DNA from: Dipteronia dyeriana
Lineage: Eukaryota; Streptophyta; Magnoliopsida; Sapindales; Sapindaceae
DNA length: 64,000 nt
Direction: 5' to 3'
Assembly (NCBI GenBank): GCA_032871835.1
Contig: CM065296.1
Span: 2,242,001 to 2,306,000 of the forward strand
Position numbers and translations under genes: made by a program. Shown here piece after piece: positions 1 to 12,492 of this stretch. Each line of letters starts with the position of its first letter. Position 1 is the stretch's first letter. The notes below the pieces were generated by a model that saw only the letters and a program-made list of their open reading frames with translations, searched no databases and was not told the origin of the DNA.

Positions 1-7
1 TACATAC

Positions 8-38
<31 letters not shown>

Positions 39-40
39 TT
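1..40. repeat. TA-rich microsatellite
   Basis: The window opens with tacatacata grading into about ten TA dinucleotides. It lies inside the inserted LTR fragment. Confidence 0.8.
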
Positions 41-637
41 GCGTAACAGAAAAAGTTTTAAGATATATATAATACAAGTGCAAGTCATAAGGGAGATTTT
101 AAAAAAAAAAACAAAAGTTGACTTTGTTTTTTTTTTTTGTAATTGATACAAGGAAAAAAACATATGCTTGCTCTATAGTGAGAAATAATATATATTTGAT
201 ATATATTGTTTTTAAAATAAAATAAAAAAGATGGAATCACATCTGTCAATATAAGTTTTGCATGAGATGCAATTTATGTGTGTGTAAAATCAATACACCA
301 AATTGAGAAGAAAGAGTTTCTTCAAGTATTTCTCTACATCATCCATTCAAGTTCCTGAGACCGTGGCACGCCCACACGCAGTTACCAGTTTCGGGAGATA
401 GCGAGGAAGATCGAGTGGTTCAGACAGTAGCTTATTATAAAGTGTAGGAGCCTCCAAACGTTGGTATGTTTTTCTTCTCTTTATATCGATTTCAATTTCC
501 TGTGTTTACATATTGTATGTATTAGTTTCAAAAAATAATTACAATCTCAAGTTCATTGATCCCAAATACAGATTATGATCTGTATAAAAATTTTAAAACC
601 TAGTTCCGCTGCGTAACCAGTGAACGGAGATCCTACA
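1..637 (-). mobile_element. LTR end fragment inserted into gypsy integrase
   Basis: Read on the minus strand, this stretch parallels the first ~600 bp of the solo LTR at 29803-31848. Both have the segment around CGTTCACTGGTTACGCAGCGG (here about 610-630), a 'GATCTGTAT..GGGA' block, 'CCAACGTTTGGAGG', and a GATCTTCC-GGTAACT block, in the same order. The minus-strand start would be TGTAGGATCTCC at 637. The adjoining base 638 is inside an integrase reading frame, so the fragment is an insertion whose remainder lies left of the window. It contains no coding sequence. The element's superfamily cannot be decided. Confidence 0.75.
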
Positions 638-1616
638 TCAACGTCACTTTCTTGAGGACTAGGTCCCCTTCCTTAAAGTTTCGGGCTTTAACCCTCTTGT
701 TAAAGTACCTAGAAATCCTACTCTGGTAAACCGCTACCTTTTCAACTACTCGATCTTGTTTTTCTTCTAGGAGATCCAAGCTAGCTCGGAGCATACCCTT
801 ATTGCTCCCCTGTTCAAAATGTTAGACACTGAAGGAGGTCAATTTGTGCTCGATGAGGAGAACTGCTTCAACCCCAAAGGCTAAAGAATAAGGTGTTTCT
901 CCTGTGGTCGTTCTCCTCGTGGTGCGGTAAGCCCAGAGGACCTCGGGAAGCTCCTCGGCCCATCTGCCTTTTTTCTGCTGCAGCTTCTTCTTCAACAGCC
1001 TCCTAATAGTCTTATTAGTGGATTCCACCAGCCCGTTAGTCTGGGGGTGGGCTACTGAAGCGAATCTAAGGTCGATTCCCAAGCCCTCGCAAAAGTCTTT
1101 GAACCGGCTATTATCAAACTGCTTGCCAAGGTCAGCTATAATGACAAGAGGGGTCCCGAACCTGGAAACTACATTATTTTTTATGAATCTTATTATATTT
1201 TCTTCCGATATCTGGGAGAGCGGTCCAGCTTCGACCCATCTTGTGAAATATTCAATTGTCACGATAGCATACTTGGCTTGACCAGGAGCAGTGGGAAGCG
1301 ACCCGATCAAGTCGACTCCCCATATAGCAAAAGGGTATGGTGAGCTAAGGTATGACAACCGCTCCAGCGGGAGGTGACTCAAGTTTGTGATCTTCTGGCA
1401 TGCTTCACAGGATCATACTAAGTTCTTTGCATCTTGATGAATGGTTGGCCAATAATATCCCATAAGGAGTACCTGATATGCCAGAGCCTCCCCACCAATG
1501 TGGTTCCCGCATCCCCCTGAGTGAACCTCTCTCAATGCCCATTTGGCATCTTCAGGATGTAAACATCGAAACAAAGGAAAGGATTTGCCCCTCCTGTATA
1601 AGTACCCATCTACCAA
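638..1616 (-). pseudogene. Tat-lineage integrase, broken by LTR insertion
   Basis: The N-terminal zinc-binding region (about 1413-1616) includes the characteristic GGCGNHIGGEALAYQ and MGYYWPTIHQDA segments. The catalytic core (822-1382) begins GVDLIGSLP and shows the expected acidic residues: D in GVDLIG, D in IIADLGKQF, and E in GLVESTNK. The Asn that normally follows the second Asp is Leu. A single in-frame TAA at 822-824 interrupts the frame, which then continues through RNFKEGDLVLKK, the usual C-terminal GDLVL motif, up to 638. There the frame ends abruptly against foreign LTR sequence. The enzyme would have joined element cDNA to host DNA; this copy cannot. Confidence 0.88.
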
Positions 1617-1889
1617 GCAATACCGGACTGAGAGCCTCTTGATTTTTCAAGCTTGGTCGGGCTCCCCGGGAAGTCTCCCTTCTTGTAGATAATCCACTAT
1701 TTGGTCCATCCAGCATGGCTGCCGATGCAGGGTATAAGTCTCCTTACATGCCACTGTGCTGGATAGGGGGATCACTTGAAGAGGGACCCTCTAGGGTAAG
1801 GTCTAACCACCATTTGCGACTATCTTGGCTAGGACGTCAGCTCGACGATTCTGTTGTCAAGGTACCTGTTCGATCTTAAATCCTTTAAA

Positions 1890-2207
1890 CTTGCTCTTAA
1901 GCTGTTAAACTAGCTTCAGGTAGGCGATCATGTTATTCCCTTTTGCCTGATAATCCCCAAAGACTTGGTTGACTATAAGCAACGAGTCACTCCTGACCTG
2001 CAGATAATCGACCCCGGGCTTTACGACTGCCCTTATTCCGGCTAAGAGGGCTTCATACTCTGCCTCATTGTTAGTGGTTTTAAATTCAAATCTGAAACAG
2101 TGGCAGCACTCAGTCCCTTCTGGGTTGATTAGAACTATGTCCGCTCCTCCCCCAGCTTGCCCGGATGCTCCATCTGTGTAGAGGATCCATGACTTGCAAC
2201 CTTCCGG
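1890..2207 (-). pseudogene. Second (archaeal-type) RNase H domain
   Basis: Minus-strand translation gives WILYTDGAS, then a long insert, NNEAEYEALLAG and VRSDSLLIVNQV. These are the active-site blocks (D, E, D) of the extra RNase H that Tat-branch gypsy elements carry between the normal RNase H and integrase. It follows the first RNase H directly. An in-frame TAA appears near 1910, after MIAYLKL. This domain is the main basis for the lineage call. Confidence 0.82.
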
Positions 2208-2672
2208 TCAGCTATCAGATTCTGGAATCCTCTCAGGAGCTATGTTTGTCGTTACGGAGGTCGCTTGGTCTGGGAGCATTGAGAGCTCTGCTACAAAGTC
2301 CGCCAAAGCCTGGGCTTTAATTGCGGTCTTGGGCTTATACCTTAAATCAAACTGGGTGAGCTCTAAGGCCAATAAAACCAACCTTCCAGATACGTTCGGC
2401 CTCTGTAAAAACTGGCGGAGAGGTTGGTCCGTCACTACTGCAACTGAGTGAGCCTGAAAGTAGAGACAGAGCTTCCTTATCGAGGTCACCAAGGCATAAG
2501 CGAGCTTCTCCAGAAGGGTATAATTCTTTTCTGGTTTGGTTAGAGCATGACTTACGTAGTAGATAGACCACTGGATCCTATCTCCATAATCCTTAACCAA
2601 GGCCCCACTTACTGCAGTTTCTGAAACGGCCAAGTAGATTTGCAGCTCTTTTCCAGGGCTTGGCTTAACCAT
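2208..2672 (-). pseudogene. gypsy RNase H domain
   Basis: A 154-codon open stretch starts PGKELQIYLAVSE and contains YYVSHALTKPEKNYTLLEKLA, the normal post-RT RNase H pattern of plant gypsy elements. The first catalytic Asp, expected in a 'LYLAVSD'-like block, reads Glu here (VSE). It ends in ALADFVAEL, the typical linker to the second RNase H. The frame overlaps the end of the RT segment at 2672. Confidence 0.85.
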
Positions 2673-3724
2673 TAGCGGAGGGCTTGACAGGTATTTTTTT
2701 TCAAGGCTTGAAAAGATTGTTCACTCTCCTTGTCCCATTTCATGTTTCTTCCCTGCTTAATGGCTTTGAAGAACGGAAGACACTTATCGGTAGACCGAGA
2801 AATGAACCTGTTAAGTGCTGCTACCTGCCCGGTCAAGACTTGAACCTGTTTAAGTGACGTGGGGGACTCTAGATCCAAGATAGCTTTAATCTTTTTCGGG
2901 TTAGCCTCTATGCCTCTCTCATGGACCATGAAGCCTAGAAACTTCCCCGCAGTCACCCCAAATGTGCATTTGAAAGGGTTCAATCTCATCTGATTCTCCC
3001 TTAGGATCGTGAAGGTTCTACAAAGGTCACCCAGATGGCCTTCAGAGGTTGATGACTTGGTGACCATGTCATCGATGTACACCTCTATTGATCTTCCAAT
3101 TCCGGGCTTGAACAACCGATTAACCAACCGTTGGTATGTAGCTCCAGCGTTCTTAAGCCCCGAAAGGCATCACCTTGTAGCAATATAGAACCCGTCCGGT
3201 GATGAAACTGGTCTTTTTCTGGTCGGCGGGGTGCATCATAATTTGATTGTATCCTGAAAACGTGTCCATAAAGCTCAGGAGCTTGTTTTCGAAGGTAGAG
3301 TCAACTAACTGATCAATTTTTGGTAAAGGAAAACTGTCTTTCAGGCATGCCCGGTTGAGGTCGGTATAATCGATGCAAATGTGCCATTTTCCATTTTCCT
3401 TTGTGACCTAACTACATTCGCGATTCATTCAGGGTAGCGTGCTTCTCTGATGAAGCCTACTATGGTCAATTTGTCCACTTTTTCCTGAACCGCAGAATTT
3501 CTTTCGGTGTTGAAATGGCATCTTTTTTGTTTGATGGGCTTGAAGGTCAGATCCACTGCCAATTGGTGAGCAGACAAAGTCATCGGGATCCTAGGCATCT
3601 CGTCGTGACTCCAAACGAAGATGTCATTGAACTCTTCGAGGAGCCCGATCAAACCCTCCTTCACTCCTGGCTCAAGGGTGGCTCCGACTTTGACGACCAT
3701 GGGAATCTCTTTTAGATTATCCAT
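2673..3724 (-). pseudogene. gypsy reverse transcriptase, frameshifted
   Basis: The N-terminal part (3425-3724) shows FVWSHDEMPRIP and GFIREARYPE, typical of the Tat reverse transcriptase. The C-terminal part (2672-3127) shows the catalytic box YIDDM and the connection LNPFKCTFGV..GKFLGFMV. The palm region between (3128-3424) is recognisable but shifted in frame and contains stops. The enzyme copied element RNA into DNA; this copy is inactive. Confidence 0.88.
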
Positions 3725-3937
3725 TGGATGGCCGCTGGCCTATTCCCTTCTCTGATCTTCTTTGTTTGGCACCACAGGGTCATCCTCTGGGTGATTTATG
3801 GGTTCTACATCTTCCAGGGTCAATACAGGCGTTGCCCCATCCTAGATCGTTGTTACCTAGGTAAGTTATTTTGCTATAGTTGTTGGGTTGGCAGTCACTG
3901 CATAGCATCTCCTAGCAGCTTGCTGGTCACCCGAAAC

Positions 3938-4633
3938 TTACCCCACCTTGTCTCCTACTGGGAACTTCAGGACGTTGTGGTAGATGGATAGGACCCCTTT
4001 CAAGGATGATAAAAATGGCCTTCCTAATATTGCATTATAGGTCGATGGGGTATCCACCACCACGAAGTCTGTCATGATATTTTGCTGGAGAGGTGTGGCT
4101 CCAATGATTACTGATAGGATTTTTGATCCTACGGGTATGATTGAGTCCCCAGTGAACCCATACAGCGGGGTAGTGCAACTATTGTAACACCACTGTCTCA
4201 AGTTCAGTTTTTCCAAGGTGTCTTTAAACAGGACATCGACGTTGTTGCCTGTGTCGACGAGCACACGGTGTACCATGCAATTGGCAATTTGTATCGTGAT
4301 CACCATGGGATCATCGTGAGGCTGCACGGTATTGTAGACATCCGCTTCAGTGAAAATGATCTGTGACAATTGGGAGGGGTTGGTCGGGCTCTGGTCAACC
4401 TTGAAAATACCCCGCCCTTCGTCCATACAAGGGACTTTCCTTGCGTGGTTTTTCCTGAAGTTATTGGAGGTCCCAGCCAGAGTAGGCCTCCTACTGATGG
4501 TATGTATTATATGGATTTGTTGCATCAAATCCGTCTGCTCTCCCTTTCTTTTCTCAACGTGCTCATGGATCTCGATTTGCACTTCCCTTCCAGTCTGAAT
4601 GTTATCCCTGACTTGCTGTAAGAATTCTACCAA
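3938..4633 (-). pseudogene. gypsy aspartic protease region
   Basis: A 231-codon frame contains the retroviral-type protease motif LVDTGNNVDVLF followed by FVVVDTPSTYNAILGRPFL, the standard plant gypsy protease signature with its downstream ILGRP block. It sits between the gag zinc-finger region and RT, as expected. The first ~90 codons look like the linker after gag. Confidence 0.85.
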
Positions 4634-6075
4634 ACATCCTCCTTTATCAAAGCCTCAATATGATTTTGCAGGTCAAAGCACTCTGAAGTGTTGTGTCCCA
4701 CGTCTACGTGAAAGTTACAATACTTATAACGATTCCTCTTATCGACAGGGGCTTTCATAGGTGCGGGCTTCTGTAGCAACCCCTTGTCCTGAATGGCAAG
4801 ATAGATTGTTTCACATAATGTATTTAAGAGGGTGTAACGATCATATCCTCTCATCTCGAGCTATTGGGACCACTGTCCTGGGAGGAGGTGAGGCTCGCGG
4901 AGGAGTTCGTTTTGCTAGATATCTTTATGATATGGGTTGAGAAATGGGGAAGCGATACGTCGACCTATTGGGGGGTTTGTTCTGGCTTTTCTAAGCTTGC
5001 TCGGGTTTGGGAGCTTCCTTCTTATGTCGCTTTACGGCTCTCATATCGTCGTGTTTCATCTTGACCTTGAGTTGTTCGTCGACTTCAATTTGCTCCAGAG
5101 CCCGATAGGCTTATTGGTAGGTCTCTGGAGGTCTCTTGGCAAAAGACCGGAAAAGCTTGCCTGCCCACAAGTTCTTTCTGAAGTTGACTAGAGTTTCTTT
5201 CTCGATGAAGACCCCCATGTGGATGACTTCCTTATGGAAACGCTCGACATAAGCTCAGAGGGTTTCCCCTATCTCCTGGATCACGTACTATAGATGGATT
5301 GGATCCTTCAATCGGGGCTTAACTCCCTGGAATTACGAGCAAAAATCAGTTGACAGCTTCGTGAAGGAATCCATACTTTCAGCAGGTAGCTTTCTAAACC
5401 AGGTCTTAGTGTAATCCGTCAGAGTAGTTGGGAACATTCGACACATAGTGGCTCTGGTCGTGTTCTGGACCTCTATCTATTGAACGAAGCTCTCCAGGTG
5501 GCTCAAGGGATCCTCAGTCCTGGAGAACCTATCAGTCGGCATCTTGAATTTTGGCAGGAGCTCCGCCTCCCGGATCCTTCTGGTGAAGAGAGCATTCATT
5601 TCAATTAGAGGGTCATTCTTGTCCTCCTTGTACTTCCCCTTCTTCATCTGATGGACCTCTTTTTGAATCTCTACCAGCTAGTCTCTCAGGCGCTTGCTCT
5701 CGGGTTTCCTTGAGTTGGTCTTAGTCTCCTCACTGTCATACCCCTCTGACGAGCTGGCGACCTCTACCCGATTCCTTCTTCGGAGGGGGTCTGCCTGGGG
5801 GCTTTGTTGACTTTCTTCCTCTCTAGCCCGGACCTCTCTCCTTAAAGTCGATGGGTGAAGAAACTCTCGTCGCTTCAGGGGAAGGACGTCCGCCGCGAAC
5901 TTAACTTGCCTAGGTAGGTAACGTGGCGAAGCTTCAGGAACAGGGGGTGCCTGTACAGTGGATGGCTGGTCGGGGACCTAGCCATGGATCTCGAATTTTC
6001 TTCCTTTCTTCGGGATCTTTCTTGTCGACGCAGCTGAAGGTTGCTCGGATGCGCCTGCTGTCCTTGGGATGAGCG
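4634..6075 (-). pseudogene. gag, decayed
   Basis: Minus-strand frames contain retrotransposon-gag-like segments, for example around 5230-5560 (FKMPTDRFSRTEDP, LSHLESFVQ, AESMDSFTKLSTDF), with several stops. A zinc-knuckle-like block, CNFHVDVGHNTSEC, lies near 4690-4740. An N-terminal charged region covers 5560-6075. Gag packages the element RNA. Stops in nearly every segment show that the copy is old. Confidence 0.72.
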
Positions 6076-6139
6076 AAGCCTTATGATTAACTGTAAAATA
6101 ACAAACTTATGAATATAAAAATGATGGTGTGGAAGTTTT

Positions 6140-6155
6140 TTCCCACAAACGGCGC
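6140..6155 (-). promoter_or_regulatory. Primer-binding region of Tat element
   Basis: The minus strand reads GCGCCGTTTGTGGGAA eight bases after the LTR end. It resembles the GCGCCGT..GGGA primer-binding sequence of many plant gypsy elements. The tRNA was not identified. Confidence 0.65.
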
Positions 6156-6163
6156 TAAGAAAG

Positions 6164-7370
6164 TGTAAAACGAAAATTTGCTCAAGGTGAGGAATTACAG
6201 CTAACACCCTCGAGACCACTACCACGGAGGTGGTGGCCAGGGTCGGTACCTTTGATACCTGACCTGGTTAGATAGAAACGAATGTTTGAATGACAATAGT
6301 AAATGAGAGCTTTATTATTGAACACTTGTAATATATAGAAAATCCTCACATACACTCACAATCTCTCTAGAACATAGGAATGTGGTAACTTCGTGCTTGT
6401 CGAATAGTAGATACAATGATGACCGTGTTCTGATCGCATAATTTAGGCCCGACGTAATTCTCTTTCTTTTTCACTCTATCTCCCATCCCTTTTTCGTCTC
6501 TGGTTGGCCTTATTTATATTCAGTCCAAGTAGGTTTTAACTCATAAATATCCTGCCACGATCCCAACGAATCTGTTCCCTCCTTATCGGGTCGGATTCGT
6601 TATTTGAAAGTTGTTGACTTTGAATTGATAACGAATTTGATGATATCTTTGAAGAAGATAAGTTTGTTTCCTTTTTGGAATCAAACTCTTGATTTACACG
6701 TACGCGGAATTAATGTTGGTCATAACGTAGATACGATCTTATGTGTACTCACGGGATGATTCTTCACGGAGGTCATCGAGTTAGTTGTCCGTTGTCTCGT
6801 AGAGCGAGGTAGATCCATTCTTTGGTTAAATTCTCAAAAGCTTGGACTTTTCTCGACCCTTTAGAGCTTGAGACGTCCTTGAAGACACTTTTGGGAGGTA
6901 GCATGGATCTAATCCACTTAGAGGCCCTCTTTCTCCTCGTATCGTAGAGGGGACAGCTGGCTCCTGGAGAGGTTAGTTGGCTTCCAGTTTAGGCTACGAG
7001 TTAAGTTTAACCTCTGGAAGCCTTAACATGGAGGGGGCTTGGTTTGCTTGTCGGGCTTCACTTCGAGTGCTTCATGAGCTCGGCGATCCTTCCTTGCTTT
7101 CATGAGGTGGTTTTGGAGCCCGACCCTAGGAACCGGACTTCCCTGGTAGGTGACCTCAAGAAGCCCGGATTCCAGTGTTTGCGTGGGAGCTTGACCTGGT
7201 CGTGCCTAGCTTCATCCCTGACAGTTCCGAAGCCCGGCGATCATTCCTTGCTTCTGCGGGGTAGTTTTATGGTCCACTCAGGGTCTCATGAATGTCAAAT
7301 TTGGGTTTTGATTCGGGCTAGGAGTGTGAAAAATTTCTCTTTGACCCCTAGCCAAATTTTACTATTAACA
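6164..7370 (-). mobile_element. 5' LTR of Tat element (1207 bp)
   Basis: On the minus strand it starts TGTTAATAGTAAAATTTGGC at 7370 and ends TTTTCGTTTTACA at 6164. The ends match the LTR at 55447-57817: about 45 bp at the start with few differences, and the block GTGGTAGTGGTCTCGAGGGT before the end. The matching 3' LTR lies outside the window, so no target duplication can be checked. Confidence 0.85.
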
Positions 7371-8886
7371 ATTATAACTCTTTTTTTTTGTTATATGTTT
7401 CAATTTTGAATTATTATTTTTATATATATAAATTTTAGATGGGATTTTTTTGGATAAAAGTTACGTGAGTCATAAATCAGCAAAATGAATATGATGATTT
7501 TTGTTGCTCCACTTTGGGTTAAAAATGAACCCATTAGATTGTTTTTTTAGGGGTCAAACAATTTAAAAATATCAAAAAATAACTTAAAATAAAAAGTAAA
7601 AAATCTCAACTTTTAATTTAATTCTAAATTACTGAATTACAATTAAAATATTTTTTTTCCAAGTCAATCCAACTAAAGAAATATATTTCTAAATTTATCA
7701 TAATCTGATATCGTGCAGAATTCTTTATTTTTAATATATTTCTTATTTTAAATTGTTTTTACACCGGAAAAAAAACCCTAATTACTTTAGAAAGAAAAAA
7801 AAAACTCGTAAATTTTCCGAGATTAAATAATTGAGTTTCACTCCTACCAAATCATGGTAAGAACTCTGTATTTTTTTTTTAAAAACCATTTTGTGGCTTA
7901 AAGATGTTATAGAATAATTGTTTATATATATATATTTTCTATTGTCGGTTCAAAGTGATATAAAATATATCAGTTTCTTGTATGTGGATCACTGGATTTA
8001 AAAGATATTTTGACAAGTACATACTGTAAAGTCAAAGCATTTAAATTCAATAGCCCACGTAAAAGAAACTGATCAAACTAACGATAAAAAAAAAATTATA
8101 TACATATGGATAGAAACCGGTGCACAAATAGGAACCTATGTTAAAAAAAAAAAAAATTAATTTTGTTTCTTGTGCATATAATCAGGAAACCAAAATAAAA
8201 TAGTTTGCTAAATTATATATATCAGACAAATTTATTACAAAAAAAAAAAACAATCATGTTAACAATGCATTCATATTAAAAAAAATAAACATATCATTTA
8301 AGTTTAGATTTTAATTCCCAACCAAAAAAAAAAAAAAAACCTGTTTACACGTACAAATAACATGAACAAAGTGATACACCTATCCCTTTAAGCTCTTCTC
8401 CTCACCCTTTGTGCATGTGTTTAAAGTAAATGTATGTTGATAAATTTGGAAATAAATATTAAAAAAAAAAGAAACCCCATCTATAATCGATGTGAAAAGT
8501 GTAGTGGCAAAAATAAACGATACAATTAACAAAAGAAACAACACAAGTTTGAACTACATTTACAACATAAGGAACTCAATCAAACAGTCTTTTTAGACTT
8601 CTGAACAAAGTCTATTTAGACTCTTTTTACACGTACATACATTCACATATCTAGCCAACATTAAAGAACCTAGAACAGATGCTAAATTTCAGATACATCT
8701 ATTCTAGTGACCGACAAACGTGTAATACACATCGTCAGACTCGTGAGTTCTGTCGCTGTTTCTATCCTTAGTACACGACGATTACAATTTTTTTTTCTAT
8801 GACTAGTAAGTAATAAACAACTGAATTTTATTGTGCTCTAGAGAACCTGAGAACCAAAGTCACGGCTTGTGATTAGGAAAGGATGT
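7371..8886. other. AT-rich intergenic stretch and PP2C 3' flank
   Basis: No coding region, RNA gene or repeat array is visible. Many A and T homopolymers occur. The last few hundred bases probably include the 3' untranslated region of the phosphatase gene; its polyadenylation site was not resolved. Confidence 0.6.
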
Positions 8887-10024
8887 TTATGCGGAAGCAC
8901 TGGTACGAGATGAGCCACCTTGATTAGCCAAGAAGCGAACAACAACACAAGTAATGTTATCTGCACTACCTCTGTGATAAGCTTCCAGCATCAGCCGCTT
9001 CGCTGCCTCCTCTGGATCCTGGATTGGTTTAGTCATGTCTACAGCTTCCTGAGAAAGCACCAGATAAAAGTTATTGTACAGCTCTTTAAACAGCACAGCA
9101 GATGAATTCAGACACAAAATCCACTCTCCACCGTATTAAATGTCATAAAAGAGTGGATACGTTTAAGCGAGGAAAAAAGAAAGAAAAGTTGCAGACCTCA
9201 TTGGTGACAACATCCCATAGTCCATCACTTGCAAGAATAAGGAACTCAAGAGAGCTATCAATTTTTTCCTCCTGTAATTTCAATAATGCTATTAGCTAAA
9301 TTTTTGCTTAAAGCTGAAGCTACAAGGCACATAAAGGAAAAATAAGAGCATCTCGCGATTGACTTGAATATCATGTGGGAGCACTAAGGACAATTCTAAG
9401 AACGTCCCAGATGATTCAATCATAAACAACCCTGTTCTTCCTATCAAAGAAGTATATGATTGACCACATGGTAAAACACTATAGAACTAAGTAATAAAAA
9501 ACAAAGTTAGGAATAACACCTGAATTTCTGGATCAGCAACAACATACTGCTTCAAAAGCCTGTCACCAAATGCACGAGAAACAGCAAGAACACCCCCAAC
9601 TCTCCAAGTTCCTGTCGATACAATTTCATTCATATATAGAAACAATATACATGCTTTTTCAATGTATTGATTGTGTATTGTCCTTACCAGCCCACATCAC
9701 AAATCCTCCTGCGTCCTCAATACGCTGTCGCTCATCAGTTTGGTCTGGCTTATGATCTCGAGATACAGCAATTGCTGCGGGTAATCAGAAGTTGATGTTA
9801 ATTCACAAGAATCACAACCAAATCATGTAACAAGTAAATGATGTAACAAACGAGCAATAAAGACATCCATCTACTAATTTCTCCAATGGCACGAGGATAT
9901 AACCATGTACTATTATGTTTAAATAATAAATATACCACCATAAAGTTGCCAAATACATAGTCTGTGGTAGGGGTGTCAATATGGGTCATGACCCGACGGG
10001 TCGACATGATACGAACCCATTTAT

Positions 10025-10076
<52 letters not shown>

Positions 10077-12460
10077 GGTGGTTAAGGTTAAACAGGTCGT
10101 GTCCATAAACGAATCAACCTGTGTAACCCATTTATTAATTGTGTCGCATTCGGGTTAAGCATAGCGGGTCACGGGTTGACGCAAATGTAAATTTAGTGAT
10201 AAGGAGCATTTTCGTAAATTTGGTGTATACTATAAAAAGTTAAAATCAAAACCCTACGCCTAATTTCACATTTTCACTACCAACTCTCTCTCACCGTTTC
10301 TAGTCTTCAAAGTTCAAACGGGTACCACTTCTACTCTTTCCTCTATCATTTTTGTTTTCTATTATCTCTTCCTCATTAGAGCATCTTTCATGGCCCACTG
10401 AGCTTCAAATCTGCTGCTACTTGAATACTTGATGTCTCTGAAACATTGAAAGAAATAGTAGTCTCCTCTCATCCACCGCATTGCATCTTCAGCTCCGCTT
10501 TCTCTCTTCCAGTCTTCAGCCGCATCTTCGGCCACCGCATAGTTCTCCAATTTCAATTTTTGATTTGAGATTTAATATTAATAAAGGAGATCGGCCGAAT
10601 CTCCAAGAAATAAGCAAAAATTAATTTGTTGGAGTCTAGAAAAGTTACAGATCAAGCTAGTATGAAAAAGAATGGGCAACCTGATGGTATGGATGAGAAA
10701 TATGATGGTGACACACAAGTAGAATATATCGATTTGTATTTTTGGTGATCTGTATTTGTGCAATTGAATTTGTATTTGCTAACTTTTGGATTTGGATTTG
10801 GATTTGTGGAATTATTTTAGTGTGAACTTGTGGATTACTTTGTTTTTATTTTTAATGTGTAATTTAGTAAAATAAGAATTAATAGGTTAAACAGGTCATA
10901 CATGGGTCATCTAAATAGGTCATCTAACACGACCCGTCAAATCCATTTATTAAACGGGTTATTCGTGTCATGTAGGGTTGATCCAAAATTAATCGTGTCG
11001 TACGTGGGGGTGTGACCCGTTTATTAATCGTGTCGTATTTGGGTCGACCCAAAATTAATCATATCGTGTTCGGGTTGACCCAAACACAACCCGCGAACCC
11101 AAATTGACACCTCTTGACTCTGTGGTAGTCCTTTAGTCCTTTCTATCAGTTAAACCATCTTATGTAATAAATAAGCAGCAAAAAAAGCTTAAAAAATACA
11201 AAAGCAACGTTGCCTCTTTCACAGAATTCTCATAACAGTACCAAAACACACAAGAAACATTAAACCTCTTTGAAAAGGTAAAAGAATGAGAACAAATTTA
11301 AGCTTCTGAGTCTTACCATTACCACCCCTGCATATAACGGCTCTGGAATCCCCTACATTTGCAACAAGTAAACGATTGCCAACGAGGATAGCTGTGGAAG
11401 CAGTTGAGCCAGCATCTCTGTTCTGATTATTTTCAGATTTCAGAAATTCCGAGTCTGTGTGGGTGTATGCATCAGCTAGAGAGATCAAACAATTAAAGAA
11501 AAACAATAAATCAGATTGATGAACAAACAATTTATAGAACTTCAGTTCAATGAAAAAACAATTTATAGAATATTAAGAGTTACAAAGTGAGTAACCTATA
11601 GCTGATTTAGTATCAGAGATGAACTTTGGATGGCTGATCAGATTACTGAAAAGATTTTGCTTCACATATTCAGCAGCTCGTGCACCCCCGTGACCTGAAA
11701 CAACAGTGAGAACATTATCTATGTTAGACTTTCCAAAACCAAATTCTTGACAAGAAATGATGAGATAATACCAGAACTTTATAAAACTAAGTAGATAACA
11801 TAGCTTTTATATGCTTGATGGCAAGGCATCATTAGTTACTAACACCTGGCAATAAAATCTGATCCTATGGTAGCATACAATGGTAGAAACTACCTCAGCA
11901 TAACATCCACAATAAACCAATAATAAATTCCTCATCCCAGGCCTATAACGGCCCTTGAAAGATGGCTTCAAGTACAGCAACCACATTGGAACAGATACCC
12001 AATACAAGAATCTGCATAAAATCTCTTCAGCCACATCCCTCCAATAGAAATTACCGATAATCACATAAGTTAGTGTATATGATAATCTAGTTATAGACTC
12101 AATCTTATGTCCTGACAAAAAATTGGTAGAAGATAAAATTTCTAGGTGAAATAAGAAAATTAGCCAATGGGTTATGGAACCAAGAAGTTGAAAACGCTAA
12201 AGATGGTAAATATAAATATAAAATTAGGAATGTGTATATATTTGGCATATATTACTCAAAAATGCAGATAGGCCAGATATGGAGAAGAATTACCTTTTGA
12301 ATAGTGACTGTAATAATATTTAAGTATGGTACCCTTTACAATTAATATAAAAGTCCCCTAATTACTTCAACAAAAAAAAAGTATCCTAATCAATTTCATT
12401 ACTGAGGTCAAATTCCGCAAAAAAGTACTCTTACTGTACTATCAACAAAATATTATGGGT

Positions 12461-12492
<32 letters not shown>

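Larger units (their letters stand above)
638..7370 (-). mobile_element. Ty3/gypsy retrotransposon, Tat lineage, truncated
   Basis: Reading right to left, the element has a 5' LTR (7370-6164), a primer-binding region, then gag, aspartic protease, reverse transcriptase, RNase H, a second archaeal-type RNase H, and integrase. The dual RNase H and the absence of a chromodomain before the break place it in the Tat branch (Retand/RIRE2-like). All frames carry stops and frameshifts. The integrase is cut at 638 by another LTR, so its 3' end and 3' LTR are not in the window. The LTR ends match those of the element at 55447. Confidence 0.88.
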
